Below are positions 36,041 through 47,290 of a stretch of DNA of 64,000 nt, in pieces (within the stretch, counting starts at the first letter, position 1; every line of letters starts with the position of its first letter). Source of the DNA: Sipunculus nudus (taxonomy: Eukaryota > Annelida > Sipuncula > Golfingiida > Sipunculidae). The stretch spans positions 84,853,056 through 84,917,055 of the forward strand of contig CM049310.1 in assembly GCA_026874595.1 (NCBI GenBank). Direction: 5' to 3'. The notes under the pieces were generated by a model, which saw only the letters and a program-made list of their open reading frames with translations, was not told where the DNA came from and made no database searches. A program made the translations under genes and the position numbers.

Positions 36041-38440
36041 ATAAATTGACCATGCACATACTTGAAGGACATCCATGGATGTCAAGACTGAAGATTCTTG
36101 GTCAAAAGTAAAGTTTTGTCCCTTTTCTGACTGTCGGTGTGTTGCAAATATTTTTGCTAGTAATATAGGTCACCATGGCCTAATTTCAGGTTTCCATGGG
36201 TATTTCCCTAGGGCCTCCCTGCATGTACAATCAGAAGTTTTTAGGCATACCGGGCACAGTTTGTGCAATGATAACCGCTGGACTGCTTTTTTGAACATCT
36301 CGAAAATAGAGAAAAAATCCGCTAACATTTGAAATAAAGTTGCTCGAAAAAAAGGAACTGATGAAATACTCCATGACCAATATGCATAGAACGAATCATT
36401 GCATTCTAAGCAGTAGTTATTCAGATATTAGAGCTTTTCTATCAAATATTTAATTATTCTGGGATGCAATAACAGGTACAAAAACATAGGCCAAAGTAAC
36501 CTAATTGTAGGCTTCCGAGGATATTTTTTTACATCCCTTGAGGTCAAGACAGATGATTTTAGGTCTATATCCAACTGTAGCGTTTTATACCCTGTCTAAC
36601 CATGTGGGTGCTTTAAATAATGTTTTGACCAGTTGCATGCAGAATATAGGTCACCATGACCTAATGTCAGGTTTTCTTGGAGATTTTCCCAATGCTTCAC
36701 TGTTGCTAGAGCTAGTGGATACATTTTTTGTACCTCTGACTTTCAGGCTGCCAAAAATCATGTTTTCGGCTTGTTGTTAAAAGAATTTACGTCAGCATGA
36801 CCTGATTTTTCCCCACGCAGATTTACCTAGTACCTGCCCAAATGTGATGTTAGAAGATTCTATTTACACGATACAATTTGTGCCCCGTCTGACTCTCTAG
36901 GCGCTCCAAATCATGTTTTCAGTCCGTATTTAGCAAAATAGCAGGGCATAAATCAATATGCATGGAAAAAATCACGGAAATCAATGCATTAGTTATTCAG
37001 ATACTGGAACTTTTTGTATCAAATTTTTATTATTCAGGTGGTACATTCGAGCCCCATAGCTCGGAGGATATAAGTCACTATGACCTAATTAACGGTTTCC
37101 AAGGAGTTTTTATAAACTTCCATGGCTGTAATAGAAGAAGATTCTAGAGCTTGCAGATAAAATTTGTGCCCCATCTGATTGATTGGGTGCTCAAAACCAT
37201 ATTTTCAACAGGTAGTTCGCAAAATATAGGTGACCATGACCTACTTTCTGGGTTTCAAGATTTGCCTAAGATCTCCATGATCAGTGAGAAGTTTTTAGGT
37301 CTAACGGTTAATGATTGTGCCCTCTTAACGGAAGGATTGCTTCATCTGAAAATATCAAAAATTAAGAAAAAATGCCTAAAAATAAGAAAAAAATATAGTT
37401 TGAAAACCACCAGTTTTTTTGGGAAAATGATGAAAGACTCCATGATCAATCTGTGTGGACAGAATCATGGATATCAAAGCTTTAATGATGCAGATCCTGC
37501 AGGTTTTGTATAAGATTTTAAATTATTCTAGGATGGTATTTTCGAACCCCATAGCTTTCAAAAGAGATTTTTCTTCTGACCTCCTTGGGCGTAACATAAG
37601 ATTCTAAGCCTAGCGGATACAATTCGTGCCCCGTCTGACTGACTTGGTGCTCTGAACATGTTTTCAGCTTGTGGTTCGCAAAATATAGGTCACTATGACC
37701 AGGTTTCTAAGAAGATTTGTCTTGGACCTCCGTGGATATACAGTGAGAAGTTGCCAGATGTAACATTTACACTTTGTGCCCTGTTAACGGATGGACTGCT
37801 ACGTCTGAAGGTGTCAAAAATAAAGAAAAAAAGTAAAATACAGATGGCACCACCAGTTTTTAGGAAATGTTGAAACAATTAATGATCAATATACATGGAA
37901 AGAATCAAGCAATCAATACATAAATTTTCCAGATTCTGGAGGTGTTATATAAAATTTTTAATTATTCACGGAATACTTTCGAGCCCCACAGCTCGGAGGA
38001 TATATATCACAGTAACTTGTTTTCAGGTTTCCAAGGAGATTTCTATGGACATCCAAGGGAGTAACGTTAAAAGATTCTAGGTTCAGCGGTCACGAATTGT
38101 GCCCTGTTAATTATTCTGGGAGTACTTTCAAGCCCCTTCGCTCGAAGGATAGAGTTTGCAATGATTTACTCCAGGTTTCCAAGGAGGTTTTTTAATGGAC
38201 ATCCATCAGTGTAACGTTAGCAAATTATAGACCTAGCCGATACGATTCATGCCCCGTCTGATTGACTGAGTGCTCAAAATCATTTTTTTTCAGCCTGTGG
38301 ATCACAAAATATAGATCACCATGACCTCTTTTTAGGTTTCCAATGATATTTGCCTAGGACTTCCTTGGATGTACTGTTAAACATTTCTAGGGCTAACGGT
38401 AACAATTTTGCCCTGTTTACGGACGGACTGGTTCATCGGA
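36040..38440. repeat. Degenerate tandem repeat (units about 300-480 bp)
   Basis: A word close to AAAATATAGGTCACCATGACC recurs near 36.16, 36.64, 37.07, 37.22, 37.68, 38.0 and 38.31 kb. Each copy is followed by a TTTCAGGTTTCCAAGG-like segment, a GAAGTTTTTAGG segment and TTTGTGCCC(C)GTCTGA. Spacing is irregular (about 150-480 bp) because units have lost pieces. Short open frames inside it are by-products. It looks like an old satellite-like or internal transposon repeat; the family is not recognised. Confidence 0.7.
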
Positions 38441-38447
38441 AGCAGAG

Positions 38448-38612
38448 TAGGGTCCGATTACTTTAAAGGTACTCGAGTAAGAGTACCGAGTACTTTTAAA
38501 GTACTCGAGTACAGGTATGAGTACTTTTGCGCTTTTTCAAAAGTACTCGAGTACAAGTACTGAATATTCAAAATGTACTCACGAGTACTTTAATGAGTAC
38601 GTTTGGTAACCA
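38448..38612. mobile_element. Terminal region of a hAT-like DNA transposon
   Basis: It begins TAGGGTCCGATTACTTT and continues with at least five copies, in both orientations, of GAGTACTTTT and GTACTCGAGTA-type words within 150 bp. Dense short subterminal repeats after a (C)AGGGTC-like end are typical of hAT elements. I found no matching opposite end, so it is an orphan end or a solo fragment. Confidence 0.42.
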
Positions 38613-39925
38613 AACTTATTTAATGATATTATTAAGTTTACAAGTTACAATTTTTTTTATTAATGAAAATCCAGGACAAAATATAAAAAAAATATACAAT
38701 GTTGTGTTATGCTTAATCAAAATACTGAAGCGAAATGCAAACTCTGGGGCATATAAACAGGCCATATACACTTGAAAATATGTCAAAGCATTAATTTGTT
38801 ATAGTTGACGGTTGCATCGAAGAAATATCTGGTCTCCTAGGTTCTCAAATATATTTCTTATCCAGGACAAAAAATACAGCTTACATTATGTTATATTATG
38901 CAAATTCAAAATACTGGTGGAAATGTTCAAATACGCAAACATATAAAAAGGCTATAGATATACACATGAGAATATATCAAAGCATTACAAATTATATGTT
39001 GCAGTTGCATTTTAGAAACATCTGAGTCTCAAAAGTTCTCAAATATAGTTATTAGTAAAATGTTAATCATATGTTATATAATAAAACAATGAAAACAATA
39101 ATAGTAACAATAATTATAACAACCATATGCTATTATTTATATAATATCAACTTATGAATAATATGTGGCTGTAGCCTATTGAAGATATTTAATGACAACC
39201 GGTTTATGTGAAAATAGTATAAAACAAGATATATCTGTCAGACTGACCCTGTCATTCAGCATGTGTAATAATTTACGAGTATTCACAACAGTAACAATTA
39301 TGGCATACGAAATATCAATAGAATATTTCAGCTTTTTAAAGTAATTAAGAGTGATATTACTATTGATAGAAAGGAAATTTAAACTAGTAATAGTAATAGT
39401 TCCCCAAATAATAGAAAAAATAGATATTACGTTTTTATTACAAACCTAGGCTTAAACATCTGATCAATTGAGTATTTGTTTGATTTGGTTGATAGAGTAC
39501 AGTAAAGGGCCCAGTGTAATGTGATTATTTAATGCTGGGTGCTTTTATGGTCCAATGGGCACTGGACAGAAGGCTTGAGGTTAACCCCTAGATCTCTTTG
39601 TTAAATCATTAAGTAGGCACGGTCATTAAACATAGGAGAAGTCCTTTGTGAGCTTACACAGTATGTTTGGCAAGTTATTGTCAGCTGATAGTTGCAGCCT
39701 ATGTTGTAGTAGCTACGGGGTGTATGGTCTGACAGTCTAACCTTTTCATTGGTTAATCAGTTGTGCCACAGACTGTGATTGGAGCTCACAACAGACTGCA
39801 ATTCCACTGAAAATTTGCTAAACCTACAATCACATTAAGTTACATATATAAGTCAATTCAAGCTTGATTAGCCTAGGCCCAGAGAACTGCTGAGTTTATG
39901 TTATGTTGAACAGATTCTGATTATA

Positions 39926-39984
<59 letters not shown>

Positions 39985-40360
39985 GAGATAAATGAGAACA
40001 GCGATTGGCGAGGTCCACCATGAGGACCATTATTCTCCGTTTCAGTCCGATCTGGTCATTACTGCACGGAAAATATGCACCATTATTAAAATACCCCGTA
40101 ACCTCGGAAAATATGGGCTAAGGTATTAAATAGGAATGCTCAGCTTTACTCAACACCTATTTAGAAATCAAACCGTAGCATAAAGAATCCATACATCTTA
40201 ATTATTAATTAAGTAACCCCATTTTTTACAGTGCAGTCGTCTCTCCAAGTGAAGATGAAACAAACCATCTTAACCTACAAAATGGTGTCATTAAGTAGAA
40301 CTATCTGTAGAGAAGCTTTTTTTTCATTCTATGTTAAGTGAAATAAAGTACAAAAATGTT
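38612..40360. other. Intergenic, AT-rich
   Basis: Beyond the hAT-like end and the TA microsatellite I see no gene or recognisable element. If the hAT element has a right end it should lie here, but I did not find it. Confidence 0.35.
39932..39981. repeat. (TA)n microsatellite, about 50 bp
   Basis: An uninterrupted AT/TA run. Confidence 0.95.
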
Positions 40361-40367
40361 TACATAC

Positions 40368-40400
40368 CTGTGCGAATGTCTTGCTGTTGGTATATTTTAT
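40368..40400 (-). promoter_or_regulatory. Second possible upstream 5' exon end, copy of the one near 34.4 kb
   Basis: The minus strand again shows GCACAG then GTATGTAAAC, matching the donor at 34419, and the DNA on both sides is weakly similar (compare 33.18-33.25 kb with 40.94-41.0 kb). It may be an alternative first exon of the family 2 gene or a relic of a duplicated promoter. The outer boundary is nominal. Confidence 0.25.
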
Positions 40401-41604
40401 GCGGAAAGTTATTACGCATATAAGCCTTATGTTATCCCGTCCTTATTGTGGTATCGTATGGCTTGTACAGGTACACGAATAAAAATGCATTGAAGATTTA
40501 ACCGCTGTATACCCACAATAGACAGGTGGGTGTACATTGAGCACACAAATCATTTTGTCGATGAACATTTATCCTGCTAAAATAACTGTTGTTTCTCATA
40601 GTTTCTGCTATTTTTTAAGCACACGGCTAACACTGAATTGCAACTGAAGAAGGTTAAATCGCGGAATTAAATTAGCTAAAAGGGCTTGCATATACTATCT
40701 ACTTTAGTAAGGCAGTTTAAATTATATACATTTAATTATTATGGTGATATATTCATCATACACACAACTAGAAAATCTAAATTGTACAATCAAGCTTACC
40801 AAGGTGAAATGCTGACGTGATTCCACTTACATAGTTTGTTTGTGTTGTATAAATAGAATGAATATGAGGTTTAAATATTCACAATTGGTTTCAGGTGATT
40901 TGTCACTATACCAATATCGACATCTTCATAAAATTAAAACCTCATGAACTGTAGCAAATAAACACATACTATTCACCAAGACACAGAAAGACCATTAAAA
41001 GTACTCCTATACTAATAATATATTGCACATACTCGATAACCCTGGCTAACACATGTATGCGTTAATGCACACTACTTGAGTATATACTTGTTCGTGTATT
41101 TATTGTTTGGGTCAAAGTCCCCCGTGCTTAGTATTATGATCAGATACCAGCTGGTGGATGATGGTATAGATTACGACAGTGTATCATGAGTCCTATACAT
41201 GTGTTTCAGATGAAGTAATTTTGTGCATTTGATTTTTATTTCAATTAGCCAATTTAATCTATTTTAAGATCTGAAATGTTTACCATGCCGTAAATCATAC
41301 ATGTCGTCTGCCGTCACCATTGCGTGGGCCAAACCATAGTTCGTTAGAATTCGCGGAGTCCGTGTGAGATAACACTTTAATATACAGGCAAGTATACAGC
41401 CGAGGTTATGAAAATAGCTATATAAGATCTAAATTTGTTTAATCATCTAACAATCCCTGTTTTTATAGCATGTGTTTATGTGTTGTACTGTAAACATTGG
41501 AACATAACAATATAAACTTATGCAAAAGTATAATTAACTTACATTGCACATAATTAACTTACATTGTTTACTGTTAATTGAAAACATGTCCTGAATAATT
41601 ATCT

Positions 41605-41626
41605 GATAATAATAATAATAATGATG

Positions 41627-41665
<39 letters not shown>
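41605..41665. repeat. (AAT)n microsatellite
   Basis: About 60 bp of AAT with one GATGAT interruption. The shorter allele in the duplicate lies at 53.96-54.0 kb. Confidence 0.93.
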
Positions 41666-43036
41666 TAACATGAACAATGCCGTGCCTGTCCAGTATTTAT
41701 GCAGGATAGATGTGATATCTTGTGCGTATGTTTGTGCTGTTTGGCCGATGTTCTTATAAAACATGATTGAGCGTGTCCACGTAGTGGTGGCAACGCTTTT
41801 GACTAATCAGAATAACAACCCCTTTCCGATTAGTCTTACATGGCAGCCGTGGTATGTTAACAAGAAAGTTCTTTGATAGAAATATCATCTGACATATGAC
41901 AACTACGCTGGTGGTATATAATCGGGTAATGCTAATTGAAATAGAGCAATTTATTAGATATATAAAACCTTTCCGTATATTCATGATTGCAATTACAAAA
42001 TCAGGCGTGCACTGATAAACACGAAGTAAAATATAACTTAACCAGTATATTTGAAATCATGACACATGGTAAATATACCAGCGCATTACACATAACCAAC
42101 ACGAAGAACAAGCGCAGTGGGCTATCCCATTAGATAAGAGCAAATTCGATCAGCCATAAATGTTGAGATATATTGCTGTATCAAGTTACAAAGATTACAC
42201 TATTCAAATACCCGATAATAATGGTGCGACAAAATCGAAAAACAAAATACATGTACCATTGTCCATAGGCTAGAAATGGTCACTGGTACACCTCTGGGTG
42301 TTATATTTTTGGATCCCCAAGTATGTCCAGTTAATGAATTAAGATGTTAACATTGATTATTTTGGGACACACCACCAGTTTAGGCCATTTAAAGACAACC
42401 GAGTCATTACGCACGGCACCCGCGGACAGGTAGCTTTGATAACGGGGTGGGGTCAGTGATTCACAAATAACCCACTAAAGACGTGCAAGCATCAGTTTTA
42501 TTTGTCATGTGTTTCCATGTTGGGTCCTACTTTTTCATGGTGGAAGGGCAACGTTCGCGTATATGGTACAGCACAGGACCAGTGGAGGTGCCAACGGAGG
42601 TGCAATAGATATTATACAGTATTATTTACACTGTATATCATCTATCGTCAGAACGATCAACGGTCGAAGGTAACAGGAACCCTAGTCTTTACCTCGCAAA
42701 CTGTGGGCGCAGTTGTTTGTTTTTGAGTCTCGTACTAGGGACCGTCTCAACACGATATCTACAATGCTCAGTACACTTTGACAACCAGGAAATCTTAACC
42801 AATAAATCAATCCAGTGACCCTTACTGTAAATAACAACATTTAACTTCGGATATGTGTAAGATTTCTATGGAGAGAGAAATCATATCATTAGTTTTGTAG
42901 TGGAAGAACTACTGGAGCGTAGCCGGGTTTCCGTGGCTTGGTGGCGGATGCGAATAAGACAATTGTAAGCAAGATTGGTACCAAGGATGTAGGGTGCAAT
43001 CGCTAATAGGTCAAATGCTTGAACGGATACCCAGAA

Positions 43037-43350
43037 AACCCTTCTTCTGTGGTGAAGGGGTAGATCACAGGACTCAAAGCGGGAGGTTGTGGGTTATAAA
43101 ACCAAGTCAACGAGCGGTGAGAATTTCATGGTCGTCCCCAACAAAGGCTAAGCGGTCTGCTGGCTTAATGGGAAGGCTGTAATCCACAGCTGTGTATCAC
43201 TCACAAACGAGCCCGTCGTTTTGAGGTTCCCAGGTGTGATGACCCACTAATCTGGTTGATTACACACCCACGACCTGTAGGTGCAGCAGACATCGGCCTG
43301 GGTGACAACAGGATTTAAATAAAATGACAGGAAGCTCTGTCACGTACTTA
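43037..43350 (+). mobile_element. Degenerate tRNA-derived SINE in the left duplicate unit
   Basis: It aligns with 56327-56640 (TTCTGTGGTGAAGGGGTAGA, then CACAGGACTCAAAGCGGGAGG) but the box B has decayed. It is useful as a marker of the duplicated block. Confidence 0.45.
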
Positions 43351-44387
43351 TAATAGACATGCGTCCGAAAAAGATGTTGAAGCCAGAGTTCATAGCGTTC
43401 GGCGAGCCATTGCGCGGGGTTGATGAAGATTTGATCGTACAATTAGATAAACCTCCATCTGCCAACATGCAATCCAGCATGTATGAAACATACAGACAGT
43501 GAGCTACACAAGTGTTTCTGAGTTACTACATGAATGAGGAATTTTCTACAAATGAGAGCACGGACAAAAAGTGTTGTGTACATAAAAGATGCAACTTTTA
43601 CAGTCAAAAGACTAAATAAATTTTATCATAAGACAAATTTCATTACGCAATGGTCAATATGAGGCAACATCGTAACGGCATTTATTGTAATACAGAAGCA
43701 AACCGAACACCAGTTCCTTGTTTTCTTTTATACTTTTTCTGTGCTAAATTCTACAAAAAAACATCACATTACAAGGATGCTAAGAACCATTACTATGCAT
43801 CTTTTTACGTAACCCATTTACATTTTTTAAAGGTCGCACCATGCATGTTACATCGATACTATCTTCGTGCATTTAATTTTGTCGTTAAGGAGAAACATGG
43901 GTAGCTTGAACATTCATAAAGATTATGAGCATGGACATTCAAGAGGTAAAACGCTGGGCTCTCTCGGCTCGAAACAGGGTCTCTGTACATGGCGTTACTA
44001 TAAAAGCGGGTAGTAGCGACAAATGGGGAGGCAGTGCCTTGATTAGCTATAATATCTATATGTTCAATTAATGTAAAACGGATAAAGATTAAAGATTTTT
44101 TTACGGCTTGGTTTGCGAGAATATATTATTCTGATTATATAATCTGTAAATTAATTTAATTTAATCTGCATGCGTATATTAAAATATACTATCGACGGGC
44201 AGTGCTTCATAGCGTAAATGTCAAATTGACGATTGGTACACTTAACCCCATATTGGGAGCATGTGAATCAGCAGCTGAGGCTAACACATGGTGAAGTAAT
44301 CCGGATCTTTCTCTAGCATTCCAAATGGCCGAATGTCCAATCACACCAAACCTTCCCAATAAAACCGTTATTCCTCCTTTTGAAGAG

Positions 44388-46612
44388 TCAAAGCAGCACC
44401 AAAGCAGATGCAGGCTGTTCATGCGGTAAAGGGGGAAGACTTCTTCTGGATACTGTATAAAATAAAAAATTAGGGTACCTTTTGTTATTATAGACATATT
44501 CCGATTTCTTTATTGCAAATGCCAATTAATATATAATTTATACATTTAAACGGAACCATGTCTTAGCATATACTAAAAGAATTTTTTTTTTATATTTCCT
44601 ACCCAGATGAAAGATCGTGATGCACGCTTACCGTTCAAAAAGCGAATACGAATATGTCTATATGTATTTTGAAAACAGATATTTGGTTGTTACGCTTGAC
44701 CCTACCTGATGTCATACTTATTAATACCTATTGCTACAGCCTGTAGGTCGCTTAAGATCAAACTTGATCTAGTTTATAAAACATACCAGTGAGGGTGTTC
44801 ATAGAGTAGTTTAATCTTGGTGAATCTGAACCAAGGGACTCTTCGCTATATGTCACTGAAAAAGGGTAACAGGGTTGTTGGAATATTATGATATTTTTAA
44901 CGTTAAAGCACGTTTGTTTGTGCACTTCAAAGTTAAATCGTATAAAAGAGAAACAGGAATACAAAGAGGCAAGAATCTATGAAGCCAAAGTTTTGCCCGT
45001 CTTTGTTTCCCCTATCTCTAAAACTTACCGATGGTAGGATTATTACGTGCTCTCAATATGATGACGCTGACCAACAGAACTACTGCGAGGACTGAGGCTG
45101 CAGTTAGTGTGATGATGAGGAGCCAAAAAGTGTTCACATGTGCCTTATTGTTAGTCACTGCTATATTTCCATCTCCTCTCTTAGTAGTTGTTACTAGTGG
45201 CTTCTTCGTCTCAAAGGAATCCGTGTTTTCTGAAAGCCATGTGTGCTTGATTCTTGTATTATTTAAATTAATATATTGCAAATCCAAAACTATCAGCTCC
45301 AAAAAGAAAGGAGTCTAGCATCAAATATATCCATCAGGTACATTACCTGAGAGTCACCTTTGACTACACAATGTCACTAGCAGTTCATATTAGAAATATT
45401 TACAAGGGAGCATCCCAGTGGCTCTACAAGTATCTCACTGAGATAAATCCATAGTGTGGCCCGTGAAATTATTACATATTTTAAGATTTTGAGATCTTTC
45501 ACGGAATCTCTTTGAAAGCCTTCTTGTGATAATCAAAAATTACACCAGCACTCCAAGCTTATCTAGCTCCCGGTGTCACATAAAATACAGTTTGTTTTCT
45601 CTGCTGAACATATGAAGCGTTCATGATAATGTACCAACATACCTGTCTTTACTCCTTACCCATTACCTCCATTCGGGGGGGGGGTGGTAAATCTAGTAGT
45701 TATACCATCGCATCATTTGAAGACCTGACAGATCGCTCGGCCACATAGATCAGTCTAACATATGGAAGTATAAAATATGTACCTAATCTGTGATGTCTTC
45801 GAGCTTTTAATTACATCAAATATCTATTGGATATAGATCCTACCGGTGTTCACTGATTCATACCATTTGTCTTGTAAACCTCCCTAACCATTACTTATCA
45901 TCATTCAGCCTCATTTTAATTGGTTTGAACAAAGTAACTTAACATGAGTTTAACTTTTGTTATTTGATTTCCAGTGTATTAGGGCGTCTTAGCAGTTCGA
46001 AGGATGAATATAAATCTGCCCGGCATTTCTTCCATCCGCTTAAAATGAATTTTATTCTGTTTAAAATAAAATTTTTTATTATCGTTTCATGATTACAGTT
46101 TCAGTAATTGAAAAATAATATATACGAACGAAGAGGATACGGTTGTTTTTTTAATTTGTTTCAAGGATGACCACTGAGAGGGCCCTAACCTTTCGACGCC
46201 CTGCTCTAATTTAAATCTGTAATAAACCGCAATTTCAGGCTGAGCTGTCAGAACAACGTGGCCTCTTCCGTATGACTCGGATGCTGCTAAGAGCCAGACG
46301 GACAAACATATCTTTGCCTGTGCTGGAGTGGCGCTGTAGCAATATGAAAATATACTATATACTACAGTATTCCACAGAAAGTGTCTCTGTGGGTTACATT
46401 TAGGCAATACAATTGTGACCTTCGATTTCAGCTGTGTGACAATAGTAAGAAAACTGATTTTTCAATACCTTGTAACTGGATTTTGTTTAGAATGTCATAA
46501 TCACTGTAAATATATTGTTTTGGGGAATGTTAGATATCTGACAGAGCAGGAGTTGCAGATACAAGGAGATGAACCATGGTAGCCGACTCGGTAATGAAAT
46601 ACAGATAATACG

Positions 46613-46651
<39 letters not shown>

Positions 46652-47243
46652 TAATCTCAACTGTTAGAACATCCTCTTTAACGGGTGTTTGATTAAGACG
46701 CGTAAGAGGAAAATATGGCAACCAATAAGGGAAATAAGCAAATACTTAACATACAATAGGCCCAGGAAAAATATGTATCTTCCCGGTATGAACGTCGGTC
46801 TTTCCAGGTTGATGTTTCTCGGAAATAATAATAACTAAGTGTAGATAATACTTATAAAATATTGTTAGAAAACGTTGGTAGTATTCTAAAGAGCTGATTT
46901 GAAAAGTAAATGATTTCTCTTACATTTTCCTGTTTTAACAATAATATATAAGAATGATATGTTATAATTCCATTTATATTTTATATTTACATTATAATTT
47001 ATTATTTACCACGTGTTGTTTTTGACTTAATAACCTTGAACATTAGTTTTACAAATCAGGAAACATAATGATGTGATCAACTCAGAACCATTTACTGAGA
47101 GCAATTCTAGATTAATATATCTGACCAGCTTTTTTCTGAGTTATTGATATATGATAATGATACTACGAGGATACCACTCCAACCAATCAAAGACGATCAA
47201 CTACAACATATTTTATCAGACAATAATATATACGGTATTAGTA

Positions 47244-47290
<47 letters not shown>

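Larger units (their letters stand above)
40879..43582. repeat. Segmental duplication, left copy (5' block)
   Basis: Bases 40879-42330 align closely with 53258-54680 (both start TTCACAATTGGTTTCAGG), and 42890-43582 align with about 56130-56863. Differences are scattered substitutions and small indels, plus an AAT microsatellite difference at 41.6 against 53.96 kb. Together with the pairs 45.03/56.98 kb and 45.36/61.70 kb this defines a unit of roughly 12-13 kb, duplicated in tandem and in the same orientation. Confidence 0.8.

Noticed and set aside
36040-38440. Coding gene made of the many 60-120-codon plus-strand frames
   Set aside because: The frames fall on tandem repeat units and shift between copies, with no conserved protein.
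41534-41793. Poly-Tyr and poly-Ile open frames; similar ones at 47238-47480 and 51675-52040
   Set aside because: Produced by AAT microsatellites and adjacent repeat DNA present in several copies.
44787-44855. ITIM or Grb2-type motif in the receptor tail (VTYSEE, NYSMN)
   Set aside because: The +3 residue after the first Tyr is Glu and neither Tyr fits (I/V/L/S)xYxx(L/V/I) or YxN, so no signalling motif is claimed.
45031-45318. Plus-strand open frames over membrane exons (also 56902-57225)
   Set aside because: Antisense shadows; the minus-strand reading is the conserved one.
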